Below are positions 9,690-17,872 of a stretch of DNA of 62,013 nucleotides, in pieces (within the stretch, counting starts at the first letter, position 1; the number at the start of each line of letters is the position of its first letter). The position numbers were made by a program, and so were the translations under genes. The notes below the pieces were generated by a model, which was given only the letters and a program-made list of their open reading frames with translations, had not been told where the DNA came from and made no database searches. The stretch is from a candidate division WOR-3 bacterium (GTDB taxonomy: Bacteria; Hydrothermota; Tepidihabitantia; SM23-42; JAOAFX01): contig JBDRVV010000015.1 in the NCBI GenBank assembly GCA_039802005.1, forward strand, positions 1 to 62,013. The letters run 5' to 3'.

Positions 9690-9717
9690 ATTATACCTGT
9701 TTAAAAGAAAAAGTCAA
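9690..9717 (-). promoter_or_regulatory. promoter of tRNA-Gly
   Basis: TTGACT and TATAAT have a 16-nt spacer on the minus strand. The mature tRNA begins 42 nt after the -10 box, implying a 5' leader of about 35 nt removed by RNase P. Confidence 0.7.
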
Positions 9718-9739
9718 CAATCAAAAAAAAAACAGCTCC

Positions 9740-9767
9740 TTGACAATCTTCTCTACTTCATTATACT
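9740..9767 (+). promoter_or_regulatory. promoter of the HEAT/HD-GYP pair
   Basis: TTGACA and TATACT have a 16-nt spacer. Two consecutive ATG codons lie 4 and 7 nt after the -10 box, so the transcript is predicted to be leaderless. Confidence 0.75.
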
Positions 9768-9774
9768 AATTATG

Positions 9775-11340
9775 ATGGCTGTAAATATACAGGAAATCGC
9801 AATAGACTTGATTAAAACAATAAAAGCAGCACAAATCTATCAAACCAACCATCCAAGTTTCAAAAATTTTTTTAATCAGTTTTACAAAGACATCACTGAA
9901 TATCTAAAAACTAATTATGAATTTATTCTCAAAATAGAAAGATTTTCAATACGTTATGAAGAAAGAATTATCTATGAAGAAACTGAAAAAGATATCAGTG
10001 TTGCCTTTAGACTATTCAAAGACGGGATAAGGGAAATTAAGTTTACTGAAGGTATCACGGAAGATGAATTGTTGATCTTTATAGAAATTGTAAGTCGAAC
10101 TGACCGTGATCAGGATATTGCCTTAAACCTTTGGGAATGTGATTTTTCACACATAACTTTCTATGTTGTAGAAGAAGAGGAAGAAGAAAAATTCGCATAT
10201 ACCCTCCCTGAATTACCAAAACTTGAAATAAATTACGACGATACGGTGAAAGGGATTCTTACCAGAGAAAAGATTGACTTCGCTGATAAAATATCTGTGG
10301 AAATAACCCCCGAGGAACTAAGAACTTTAAAATCGGAAATTGATGAAATTGAAAACCAAACCGAACTTAGTATTGTAATCACCACTTTGATTGATGTGTT
10401 AAAAAATACAAAATCGCCTGAAGTCGTTGAGGCTCTTGCGGAAATACTCGAACTTTGCATCAATAGTAATGATTTCAAAAATGCAGTTCTAATCGTAAAT
10501 TACCTGTGGAATTATGCAGATATAAACCTTATACCGAGAATAGAAAATGAAGGTATGATCGCAAGCTTTGCAGAATTACCGGACACCCTCGACGACCAAT
10601 CATTTAGCGATTTCGTTGCATTGATTGGTTTTTTTTCAAAAAAAACAATCCCTTGGTTCATCCGTATTCTAAAAAATGTGAAAAATGATGAACGCCTGCG
10701 CGTTCTACAAGAACGACTGGCTTATATCTGCCAGGGTGATGTTGAACCAATTTTAACTTTTCTAAAAGAAAGAGACATTAAAATCCTCACAAATGCAATT
10801 GTAATTTTGGGCAAGATAAAAAACCCTTCTGTTATCTCACATTTAAAAACCTTAACTTTGCATCCATCTCCCCTGGTTAGAAAGTCAATAGTGGACGCCT
10901 TAACTGAATTTGGTGAAACCAAAATGATCTCTGATTTTCTTGAAGACACGGATGTAAATGTAAGGATAAGGGCGCTCCAGGCTCTTGAAAAATTAGGTGG
11001 CTATACTGCTATCTATCAAAAATTGATTAGAACAATAAAAAAACGAGAATTTTTGAATTTGAATTACAATGAACAGAAAGCATATTTTGATTGTCTGATT
11101 GCCAATGGGAATAAAAATCTCGTGAGAGATTTAGAAAAAATTTTATTTAAATGGATTTTGTTCGGTAAACAGAAATATTTAGTAAAAAGACAGTTATCAG
11201 CACAAGCTCTGGCTAAAATTGGTAATGAAACTGCTGTTTCTATTCTCAGGAAAGGTATGAAGAAGAAAAACGAAGATATAAAGGCGGTATGTGAAACCGC
11301 TTTAAAATTTATAGAGAGTAAAAATGAGCAAACCCGATAA
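9775..11340 (+). CDS. HEAT-repeat protein with shared N-terminal domain
   Basis: This 521-residue cytoplasmic protein has an N-terminal alpha/beta domain (about 1-140) with the pattern IKAAQIYQTNHPSF, then FKDGIREIKFTEGITEDELLIFI. The same layout occurs in the gene at 123-2306 and in the HD-GYP gene that follows. The C-terminal part (about 320-515) carries HEAT-like helices around VISHLKTLTLHPSPLVRKSI. A very acidic EEEEEE stretch ends the N-terminal domain. The ATG at 9775 fits a transcript start about 7 nt after the -10 box; ATG 9772 is the alternative. It overlaps the HD-GYP gene by 17 nt, so a joint role in cyclic-dinucleotide signalling is inferred. Confidence 0.85.
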   Translation: MAVNIQEIAIDLIKTIKAAQIYQTNHPSFKNFFNQFYKDITEYLKTNYEFILKIERFSIRYEERIIYEETEKDISVAFRLFKDGIREIKFTEGITEDELLIFIEIVSRTDRDQDIALNLWECDFSHITFYVVEEEEEEKFAYTLPELPKLEINYDDTVKGILTREKIDFADKISVEITPEELRTLKSEIDEIENQTELSIVITTLIDVLKNTKSPEVVEALAEILELCINSNDFKNAVLIVNYLWNYADINLIPRIENEGMIASFAELPDTLDDQSFSDFVALIGFFSKKTIPWFIRILKNVKNDERLRVLQERLAYICQGDVEPILTFLKERDIKILTNAIVILGKIKNPSVISHLKTLTLHPSPLVRKSIVDALTEFGETKMISDFLEDTDVNVRIRALQALEKLGGYTAIYQKLIRTIKKREFLNLNYNEQKAYFDCLIANGNKNLVRDLEKILFKWILFGKQKYLVKRQLSAQALAKIGNETAVSILRKGMKKKNEDIKAVCETALKFIESKNEQTR

Positions 11341-12691
11341 AGATTTTATTAATAGTCTTTATGCCCTCATAAAAGCGACTTTTGTTTATGATTTTAACAA
11401 TGATGTTGTTGTCAACCTTATAAATAAGTTTATGAATCAGTTAAAATTTTTCTTCCAAACAAATAATCAAATTGAGATCATGAGATACCGTGATTATATA
11501 TTCTTTAACAAAATAAGAATGCGTTTTGAAATTGAAGGTTATGCAAGTTTACAATTCATAGAAGAAAATCTAAAAAAACTCGGAATAAAATCAATTATAT
11601 TACTTCCGAACTTAAAAGCCCAAGAAATACTAAAATTTGCATCCCTCTTTAAACTCAACCGAGAGGGATTTGTTCAGAAATATAACGAAATCAAATTTAA
11701 TTCAATTAATGTTGAATTTTATACTGAACAGGAAGAGACAATTCCTGAATTTCTCAAAGATGGAGAACAGATAAAAAAAACATACTTTAAGGCACTAAAG
11801 GTGACAAAAAATTTAATACAGAACCTTTGGAATCGACAGGCCGTTGATACTAAGAGCTTCCGGAGGGTTATTTATACATTGATTGACAGTTTGAGTCAGG
11901 ATGAATTTGGTTTAACAGCACTAACCGCTATAAAAAATTTTGATGAATATACATATAACCATTCATTGAATGTTGGTGTTCTTTCTCTGGCTATGGGACA
12001 GCGCCTTGATCTGGAACGAAAAAATCTTGTAAAACTTGGGACCGGCGGATTATTACACGATATAGGAAAAGTCGCTATTTCAAAAGATTTAATTGACAAA
12101 AATGGACCGCTCACAAAAGAAGAATGGGAAATTATGAAGAAGCATTCGGTCTTTGGAGTAAGCGAAATAATAAAAACAAGGGGGTTAGATGATATCGCCT
12201 TCGCATCACTTTTAGCAGCTTATCAACACCACTGGAATTGTGACGGCACTGGATATCCCGAAAAAATAGATCCCAAAATACAACCCAATCTCTTTGCACG
12301 GATAATTCGTATTTGTGATGCATACGATGCAATGACCACATCAAGACCCTATCAGGTTTTACCCTATTTGCCTGCTGTAGCAATACGGGTGATCTGGGCG
12401 CATGCCGGGACTTATTTTGACCGAACACTGACTAAAGTTTTCATCCAAATTTTAGGAATTTATCCAGTGAGCAGTTGTGTTGAACTCAACAATGAAGAAA
12501 TCGCAATTGTTTTACGTCAAAATCCTGCTAATATTGATAGACCAATTATTAAAATTGTATTAAATAATAAGAGAGAAAAAATAAACGGGCCGATTGTTGA
12601 CCTTGGTTTAGAAAAAAGCCTAAATATACTGAGGGCAATTTATCCACAAAAATATGATATAAATCCTGCAGAACATCTTATTACACTGTAA
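11324..12691 (+). CDS. HD-GYP domain phosphodiesterase-like protein
   Basis: This is a 455-residue protein. Residues about 1-150 are the N-terminal domain shared with the preceding gene. Residues about 200-370 form an HD-GYP domain with HSLNVGVLSLAMG, GGLLHDIGK and HHWNCDGTGYPEKI. HD-GYP proteins usually hydrolyse cyclic di-GMP or related nucleotides. The HD pair and the GYP signature are present, so catalysis is plausible. A C-terminal tail of about 70 residues contains EIAIVLRQNPANIDRPIIKIV, typical of HD-GYP proteins. No GGDEF protein is seen in this window. Confidence 0.93.
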   Translation: MSKPDKDFINSLYALIKATFVYDFNNDVVVNLINKFMNQLKFFFQTNNQIEIMRYRDYIFFNKIRMRFEIEGYASLQFIEENLKKLGIKSIILLPNLKAQEILKFASLFKLNREGFVQKYNEIKFNSINVEFYTEQEETIPEFLKDGEQIKKTYFKALKVTKNLIQNLWNRQAVDTKSFRRVIYTLIDSLSQDEFGLTALTAIKNFDEYTYNHSLNVGVLSLAMGQRLDLERKNLVKLGTGGLLHDIGKVAISKDLIDKNGPLTKEEWEIMKKHSVFGVSEIIKTRGLDDIAFASLLAAYQHHWNCDGTGYPEKIDPKIQPNLFARIIRICDAYDAMTTSRPYQVLPYLPAVAIRVIWAHAGTYFDRTLTKVFIQILGIYPVSSCVELNNEEIAIVLRQNPANIDRPIIKIVLNNKREKINGPIVDLGLEKSLNILRAIYPQKYDINPAEHLITL

Positions 12692-12704
12692 CAAAATTTA
12701 CCTA

Positions 12705-12732
12705 TTGACTTTTGCATATCTATAGATAAAAT
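12705..12732 (+). promoter_or_regulatory. promoter of purN
   Basis: TTGACT and TAAAAT are separated by 16 nt. The purN ATG is 6 nt after the -10 box, so a leaderless mRNA is predicted. Confidence 0.7.
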
Positions 12733-12738
12733 TGGACC

Positions 12739-13356
12739 ATGAATAGAAATATTGCTGTTTTAGCGTCGGGTCGGGGTTCAAACCTTGAGGCAATCATCAA
12801 AAATATTGAGAATGGAACCTGTATTGCTAATCTTGTGCTCGTTATTAGCGATAATCCTGAAGCACGGGCATTGCAAATCGCCCGCGACCACAATATAAAG
12901 GCATTATATCTTGACCCCGGGCCAAAAAAGACATGGCTTTTACCGGAATATGAAGAAAATTATGTAAAGGTATTAAAAGAGCATGATGTCTATCTTGTAT
13001 GTCTCGCAGGATTTATGAGAATAATCAAACAACCGCTATTGACGGCATTTCCTGGTAGGATTTTGAATATTCATCCATCTCTGCTCCCAGCATTTCCCGG
13101 GCTTGATGTTCAAAGGAAAGCGCTTGAGTATGGAGTTAAATATTCGGGATGCACTGTTCATTTTGTTGACGATACAGTGGATGGCGGTCCCATTATAACG
13201 CAGGCAGTAGTACCTATTTATGACAATGATACACCAGAGGCACTGGCAGAGAGAATCCTAAAAGAAGAACACAGAATTTACACCGAAGCAATAAATCTTG
13301 TTCTATCAGGTAAATTTAGGATAATAGGTAGAAGGGTCATTCGGGAAGAATCTTGA
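12739..13356 (+). CDS. purN: phosphoribosylglycinamide formyltransferase
   Basis: This enzyme transfers a formyl group from 10-formyl-THF to GAR in purine synthesis. Visible motifs are LASGRGSNLEAII at the N-terminus, FMRIIK, the catalytic NIHPSLLPAFPG (Asn and His), and the Asp in VDDTVDGGPI. The length of 205 residues is normal. No other pur gene is adjacent; folD, which supplies the cofactor, lies 25 kb away in this window. Confidence 0.97.
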   Translation: MNRNIAVLASGRGSNLEAIIKNIENGTCIANLVLVISDNPEARALQIARDHNIKALYLDPGPKKTWLLPEYEENYVKVLKEHDVYLVCLAGFMRIIKQPLLTAFPGRILNIHPSLLPAFPGLDVQRKALEYGVKYSGCTVHFVDDTVDGGPIITQAVVPIYDNDTPEALAERILKEEHRIYTEAINLVLSGKFRIIGRRVIREES

Positions 13357-14267
13357 TAAGATATTTCGCAATTGTTAATAATAAAATCACCGAAAGTGAT
13401 AAAGACTCTGCAGCCATATATTATTTTATAAATCCAGACGACAATGAAAAAAAATTTCTCATCGAAAATTATAGAATTGATGAGCATACACTCAATTCAG
13501 CGCTTGACCCCAACGAACTTGCCCGTATGGAGTTTGAGCCAGAACATATCGCCATAATTTTAAAAAGGCCCAAAAAATATGAAGCGCGCGACCAACTGCT
13601 ATTTAAAGTGCCAACAATTGGAATATTCTTATTCAAAAACTTTATGTTAATCGTCTCGGCAGAAGATATAATATTATTTGACGGCAAATTATTTTTAAGT
13701 GTATCAAATTTAAATGAACTACTGCTCAAAATAATTTATAGGTCAATCCACCATTTCGTTGACCATCTTAAAGTAATCAATATGATAACCGATGAATTGG
13801 AACAAAAAATAAACCGCTCAATGGAAAACCGTTATTTGATAAATATGTTCACTCTTGAAAAAAGCCTCGTCTATTATCTTGATGCAATTCATTCAAATAG
13901 TATGCTAATCGAAAAGATAAAACATAATGCGGCTAAATTTGAACTGAACCAGGAACAATTAGAGTTACTTGATGATATTACCATTGAAAACAATCAATGT
14001 TATGAACAGGCTCAGAACTATTCTGAAATTCTTGCAAGTTTGATGGATGCCCGCGCCTCCATTGTGAGTAATAATCTAAATATTTTAATAAAGGTATTAA
14101 ATATTATTACAATTTTATTAATGGTGCCGACGATGGTCGTTTCTATATTTTCAATGAATGTGCCATTGCCTTTACAGGGGCACCCTTATGCATTCTGGAT
14201 TATTCTTGGCTTATCAGGGTTGAGTGTGCTCACGGTGATTTTTATTTGGTGGAGATTGAAGCTTTAA
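13353..14267 (+). CDS. CorA-family divalent cation channel with an SMN signature
   Basis: This 304-residue protein has the CorA layout: a cytoplasmic alpha/beta domain, a long helical stalk (about 125-245) and two C-terminal membrane segments (about 245-265 and 278-300). The conserved YGMN pore motif reads FSMNVPLP here, so the Gly is Ser. That may alter conduction or selectivity, and Mg2+ transport is not certain. The start is TTG at 13353 inside the purN stop (TTGA overlap), preceded by GGGAAG, so it is coupled to purN. Confidence 0.88.
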   Translation: MIRYFAIVNNKITESDKDSAAIYYFINPDDNEKKFLIENYRIDEHTLNSALDPNELARMEFEPEHIAIILKRPKKYEARDQLLFKVPTIGIFLFKNFMLIVSAEDIILFDGKLFLSVSNLNELLLKIIYRSIHHFVDHLKVINMITDELEQKINRSMENRYLINMFTLEKSLVYYLDAIHSNSMLIEKIKHNAAKFELNQEQLELLDDITIENNQCYEQAQNYSEILASLMDARASIVSNNLNILIKVLNIITILLMVPTMVVSIFSMNVPLPLQGHPYAFWIILGLSGLSVLTVIFIWWRLKL

Positions 14268-14269
14268 AA

Positions 14270-14396
14270 AGATGGTTAGTGGGTTAGGGTTGAGAAACTA
14301 CTGAATTGGTCATTGGGTTTAGTAGTTTGTTTAAAGACCAACAACCATAGACCAAAGACCATACCAGCATCCATGCCCATTAACCATAGACCATCT
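14270..14396. repeat. 127-bp imperfect palindromic intergenic element
   Basis: The ends are inverted: AGATGGTTAGTGGG at the left, and CCCATTAACCAT plus AGACCATCT at the right, with a 7-nt insertion in the right arm. Internal inverted pairs are AAACTACT/AGTAGTTT and TTGGTC/GACCAA. The right half repeats ACCATAGACCA twice. It holds no gene and fills the gap before tRNA-Val. Confidence 0.6.
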
Positions 14397-14402
14397 GTTA
14401 AA

Positions 14403-14476
14403 GGGCGGTTAGCTCAGCTGGTTAGAGCGTCGGTCTCACATACCGAAGGTCGAGCGTTCAAGTCGCTCACCGCCCA
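14403..14476 (+). tRNA. tRNA-Val (CAC)
   Basis: The cloverleaf has acceptor stem GGGCGGT/ACCGCCC. The anticodon stem TCGGT/ACCGA encloses CTCACAT, giving anticodon CAC. The T arm reads GAGCG/CGCTC around TTCAAGT, the discriminator is A, and CCA is not encoded. Confidence 0.96.
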
Positions 14477-14481
14477 TGCGA

Positions 14482-14556
14482 AATTGGCTTGCAGTCACCA
14501 AGTGAAACGCAGGTGAATGCAACTGCCAAATTCAGCATCCCGAACGCAGTGAGGGA
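14482..14556 (+). repeat. hairpin plus TCCCGA...GAGGGA motif at the tRNA-Val 3' end
   Basis: A long imperfect hairpin (14482-14532) has arms AATTGGC with GCCAAATT, and TTGCAGTCACC with GGTGAATGCAA. It is followed by TCCCGAACGCAGTGAGGGA at 14538-14556. The same order, hairpin then this 19-nt motif, recurs twice beside the GIY-YIG gene near 28.7-29.1 kb. This copy has no gene in it. It begins 5 nt after the tRNA and ends 4 nt before the next stop codon, so it may also act as a terminator. Confidence 0.7.
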
Positions 14557-14560
14557 TATG

Positions 14561-17500
14561 TTAAGTTTGTAATAAATTTTTGAAATTTTTGAATTCAGCG
14601 TATATCTTCTTTTTCAGAAAAATATCCCGTGGTTCTCCCTCGGGTATTTTACTTAAAATTTCCTCAAGTAACTTATCAGCGACAGATAAATGATTCTTTG
14701 ATTCAGTTATCTTCGTTAAATAATAATAAACCTGCGCCAGATAAAAATTTATTACAAATTTGGTTTCGTTATCATATTCAACCTTTTCATATCCAAGGGC
14801 AGTTTTTAGCAGATCAAGTGCTGTGTATAAATGTGTAACGAGTAATTTTTTTTCAATAATTGATTGTTTTATTTTCACCTTTGCCCTGCCAATTATACAA
14901 GTTAGTTTACTTTCAGGATCAAATAATTCTTCACACCTTTTTTCTAATTCCTCAAACATATTAAATGCCTTTTCATAATTACCTTTTTCTGTCTCCAATT
15001 CAGCAAGACTTATCATTACTTCATTTGCGTTCCTAACACTTCCTAATTTAACAAATATTTCATAAGCATTTTTAAAATAATATTCTGCTTTTGGTAGGTC
15101 ACCCTTTTCAAGATAAATGTTACCAAGGCCATAATTTCCGTAGCCATTACCAAGTTGATTGTTTATCTGGGCATTTATATTTAAATATTCATTATATTTT
15201 TCTTCTGCCTTATCTAATGCACCAAGTTGATAATATGTGTTGCCGATATTGTAAGTAGCAATCGCACGGGCAAGGAGATTACCTGTTTTTATATCTATCT
15301 CAAGCGATTTGTTAAGATATTCAAGCGCCTTATAGTAATCTGATTGACGCGTATAATAACCACAAATATTATTGTATATAACCGCCATACCAGGTATATC
15401 CTCTAACATTTCGTATATCTTTAATGCCTTACTATACGCCTCAAAAGATTTTTCATATTCACCAGTATGAGAATAGATTGAACCAAGTTGATTATAAACC
15501 CTTGCGATTTTTTTCTTGGTTTGAATATTGGGGGCATCTTTCACATTTGTTAGTATCTGTTCAAGAACATTACGTGCCTGTTTTAATTCGCCCTTGAGAT
15601 AGTATATCCAGGCAATACCAAGCCAGGTGTCGAACTTTTCCTCCTCGGAGAAATCTATAAGTAATTTTAATGATTCGTCATAAATTTGCAGCGCTTTTTC
15701 ATAGTCACTGATTCTCTGATATGCATCTGCCATTTGATTAAGTATTTTGACCTTATCAAGTGTGCTATGTGCTATTTTAAATGCCCTTTCATAAAGCTCA
15801 ATAGCATCTTCGCAACATCCTATTCTACTATATATTCCTCCCAATTTATACATTGTATCAAAAATAGTTTTGCTATCTTCGTCGGTATCAGGCTTTAATT
15901 CCTTAAGTACATATAAATAATACGAAATTGCTTCCATATTTGCGTAGCATTTTTGTGCATTTTCGCCCGCTTTCAAAGCATAATAAATTGCCTTATCTTT
16001 ACAATCTGCTTTCGCATAATGTTCAAAAAGAACATCGTAAAATTCTGCAATCCGTTCAGAAAATAATGATTCGATAGTTTTCGCAACCAAAAGATGTAAT
16101 TCTTTTACTTTCTTATCAGGAATACTTTTATAGATTGACTCTCGAACCAGTGCATGATTGAATGCATAATCCTGGTGATTATTTGTGTAAATGTAGCCAA
16201 TTTCTAAAAGTCGGTTTATTAGATTATCAAGATTATCCCAGAATCGTGTGAATCCCTGCAATACCTTTTTATTAAATGTCCTTCCTAAAACTGCCATTTC
16301 AGAGAGTAAATCTCTCAATTCGGGACTCAATGTATCATATGACGCCTGTATTATACCTTCAATTGTATAAGGAATATCAAATTCAATCTCTCTTTCGCTC
16401 GCCAGCCACTCATTGCCACGCCGATAAATTATACCCTTAGAAATTAAAAATTTGATTAATTCTTCAAGAAAGAATGGGTTGCCGCCTGCATCACTTACTA
16501 TCTTTTCTACTAAATCTTCGGGCAATTTTGGTATTTTTAGTAAATTTTTTGACAGTTCCAAGGTTTCTTCTCTGGTTAAAGGTTTAAGATAAATTTCATT
16601 TATTTTAATTTCCTTTTTTAATTGTTCTTTTATCTGCCAGAATGGTTTATTCTTTTCGGGACGTGAAATTAAAATTATGAGTGCTTTAATTCCGCTGTGT
16701 GTCTGCAAGAAAAATCGCAGTAACTCAAGAGTTGATTCGTCAGAAAGATACAAATCGTCGATGCAATAAACAGCAGGATTTTTTTGTGCATAATTCTCTA
16801 AAATCTGACTCACGGCATTAAAAATCTGCAATTTTATTTCTTCGGGTTTTAAATATTTAACCTTTTCTTCGTATTTTGCAGCAAGTTTAATATTAAAAAG
16901 TTCTGCGATATAAGGGAATATATCCTCTGCCTTTTCACCCATAAGTCTTTCAACTGTAGTTAAAAGTTTTGCCATCATCGACATTTCGCTATCTTCAGTT
17001 CTTATGTCAAAAATTTGTTTAAGAATTTCCAAAAATGGATAATAAAGTGTTTCACGATAGGGCGAACACCTACCAATACACCAGTTTATATTCTTTACCT
17101 TTTCCAGCGCCATACTCAATGACTGCGTGAATAGTTCTTCAAGTAACCGTGACTTTCCCACGCCAGCTTCTCCAAGTATAAGAACAATATTACCCTTTCC
17201 TAAAAATAGTTCTTCAATAAAATGGGAAAGAATAACCAATTCCTGTTTTCGGTCCACAAGTGGTGAACTTAAACCTTCAATTCCCCTTCTCTTTACAAAT
17301 CCGGTCTTCTGCCTCTGTACATTATACACAATTATTTCCTGTTTTGACCCCTGTGGTAAAAATCGCAAAGGTTCTGAAAACTCAAAAACCGGTTTAGTAA
17401 TTTGATAGACTTCATCGCTCACAAGCAATTCGTTTTCCTTTGCATATTCCATTATCCTTGCGGCAAAATTGACCGCATCGCCCATTACGGTATATTCGGA

Positions 17501-17872
17501 TTTAATCTTTGAACCAACCGATGCAGCATATACCCGTCCTAAGTTTATGCCGATCCTTAAACCCAAAGGTTTCTTGATTTTTTCTTTTAGTTTTGAAATC
17601 TGATTGAGCATCAATAAACCTGATTTGATCGCCCTTTCCGGGTCCTCTTCATGGGCAGATGGTACACCAAATGTTGCCATTAAAACTCTACCTTCATGTT
17701 TGTCAATGTTTCCTTCATACAACTTAATCGCCTCGTCCAATTCATTAAATACAGTTTTTATAAATTCAACATATTCTTCGGTATCCAACTCTTGCTTCCA
17801 GGAATCTATCTGCGTAACTTCAGCAAACAGAATTACACAGGGTTTTAACCTCGCTTCTCTATCTTTTTCCAT
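14561..17872 (-). CDS. cyclase-domain (C2-like), STAND-type ATPase and TPR protein
   Basis: This 1103-residue protein has an N-terminal class III cyclase homology domain (about 10-190), a STAND/AAA ATPase with Walker A GEAGVGKS near residue 233, and a TPR array over the C-terminal half. Both metal aspartates are gone: LFAEVTQI has E18, and KHEGRVLMATFG has R62. The partner-side residues K58, D132, N135 and R139 (VMGDAVNFAARI) are intact. This is a C2-type half and needs a metal-binding partner. The upstream gene, which overlaps it by 28 nt, has the opposite pattern. No Shine-Dalgarno site is visible, consistent with translational coupling. Confidence 0.9.
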   Translation of the reverse strand: MEKDREARLKPCVILFAEVTQIDSWKQELDTEEYVEFIKTVFNELDEAIKLYEGNIDKHEGRVLMATFGVPSAHEEDPERAIKSGLLMLNQISKLKEKIKKPLGLRIGINLGRVYAASVGSKIKSEYTVMGDAVNFAARIMEYAKENELLVSDEVYQITKPVFEFSEPLRFLPQGSKQEIIVYNVQRQKTGFVKRRGIEGLSSPLVDRKQELVILSHFIEELFLGKGNIVLILGEAGVGKSRLLEELFTQSLSMALEKVKNINWCIGRCSPYRETLYYPFLEILKQIFDIRTEDSEMSMMAKLLTTVERLMGEKAEDIFPYIAELFNIKLAAKYEEKVKYLKPEEIKLQIFNAVSQILENYAQKNPAVYCIDDLYLSDESTLELLRFFLQTHSGIKALIILISRPEKNKPFWQIKEQLKKEIKINEIYLKPLTREETLELSKNLLKIPKLPEDLVEKIVSDAGGNPFFLEELIKFLISKGIIYRRGNEWLASEREIEFDIPYTIEGIIQASYDTLSPELRDLLSEMAVLGRTFNKKVLQGFTRFWDNLDNLINRLLEIGYIYTNNHQDYAFNHALVRESIYKSIPDKKVKELHLLVAKTIESLFSERIAEFYDVLFEHYAKADCKDKAIYYALKAGENAQKCYANMEAISYYLYVLKELKPDTDEDSKTIFDTMYKLGGIYSRIGCCEDAIELYERAFKIAHSTLDKVKILNQMADAYQRISDYEKALQIYDESLKLLIDFSEEEKFDTWLGIAWIYYLKGELKQARNVLEQILTNVKDAPNIQTKKKIARVYNQLGSIYSHTGEYEKSFEAYSKALKIYEMLEDIPGMAVIYNNICGYYTRQSDYYKALEYLNKSLEIDIKTGNLLARAIATYNIGNTYYQLGALDKAEEKYNEYLNINAQINNQLGNGYGNYGLGNIYLEKGDLPKAEYYFKNAYEIFVKLGSVRNANEVMISLAELETEKGNYEKAFNMFEELEKRCEELFDPESKLTCIIGRAKVKIKQSIIEKKLLVTHLYTALDLLKTALGYEKVEYDNETKFVINFYLAQVYYYLTKITESKNHLSVADKLLEEILSKIPEGEPRDIFLKKKIYAEFKNFKNLLQT

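Noticed and set aside
14313-14516. ORF of 67 codons spanning tRNA-Val
   Set aside because: It covers the palindromic element and the whole tRNA gene, has no ribosome site, and its sequence matches no protein pattern.
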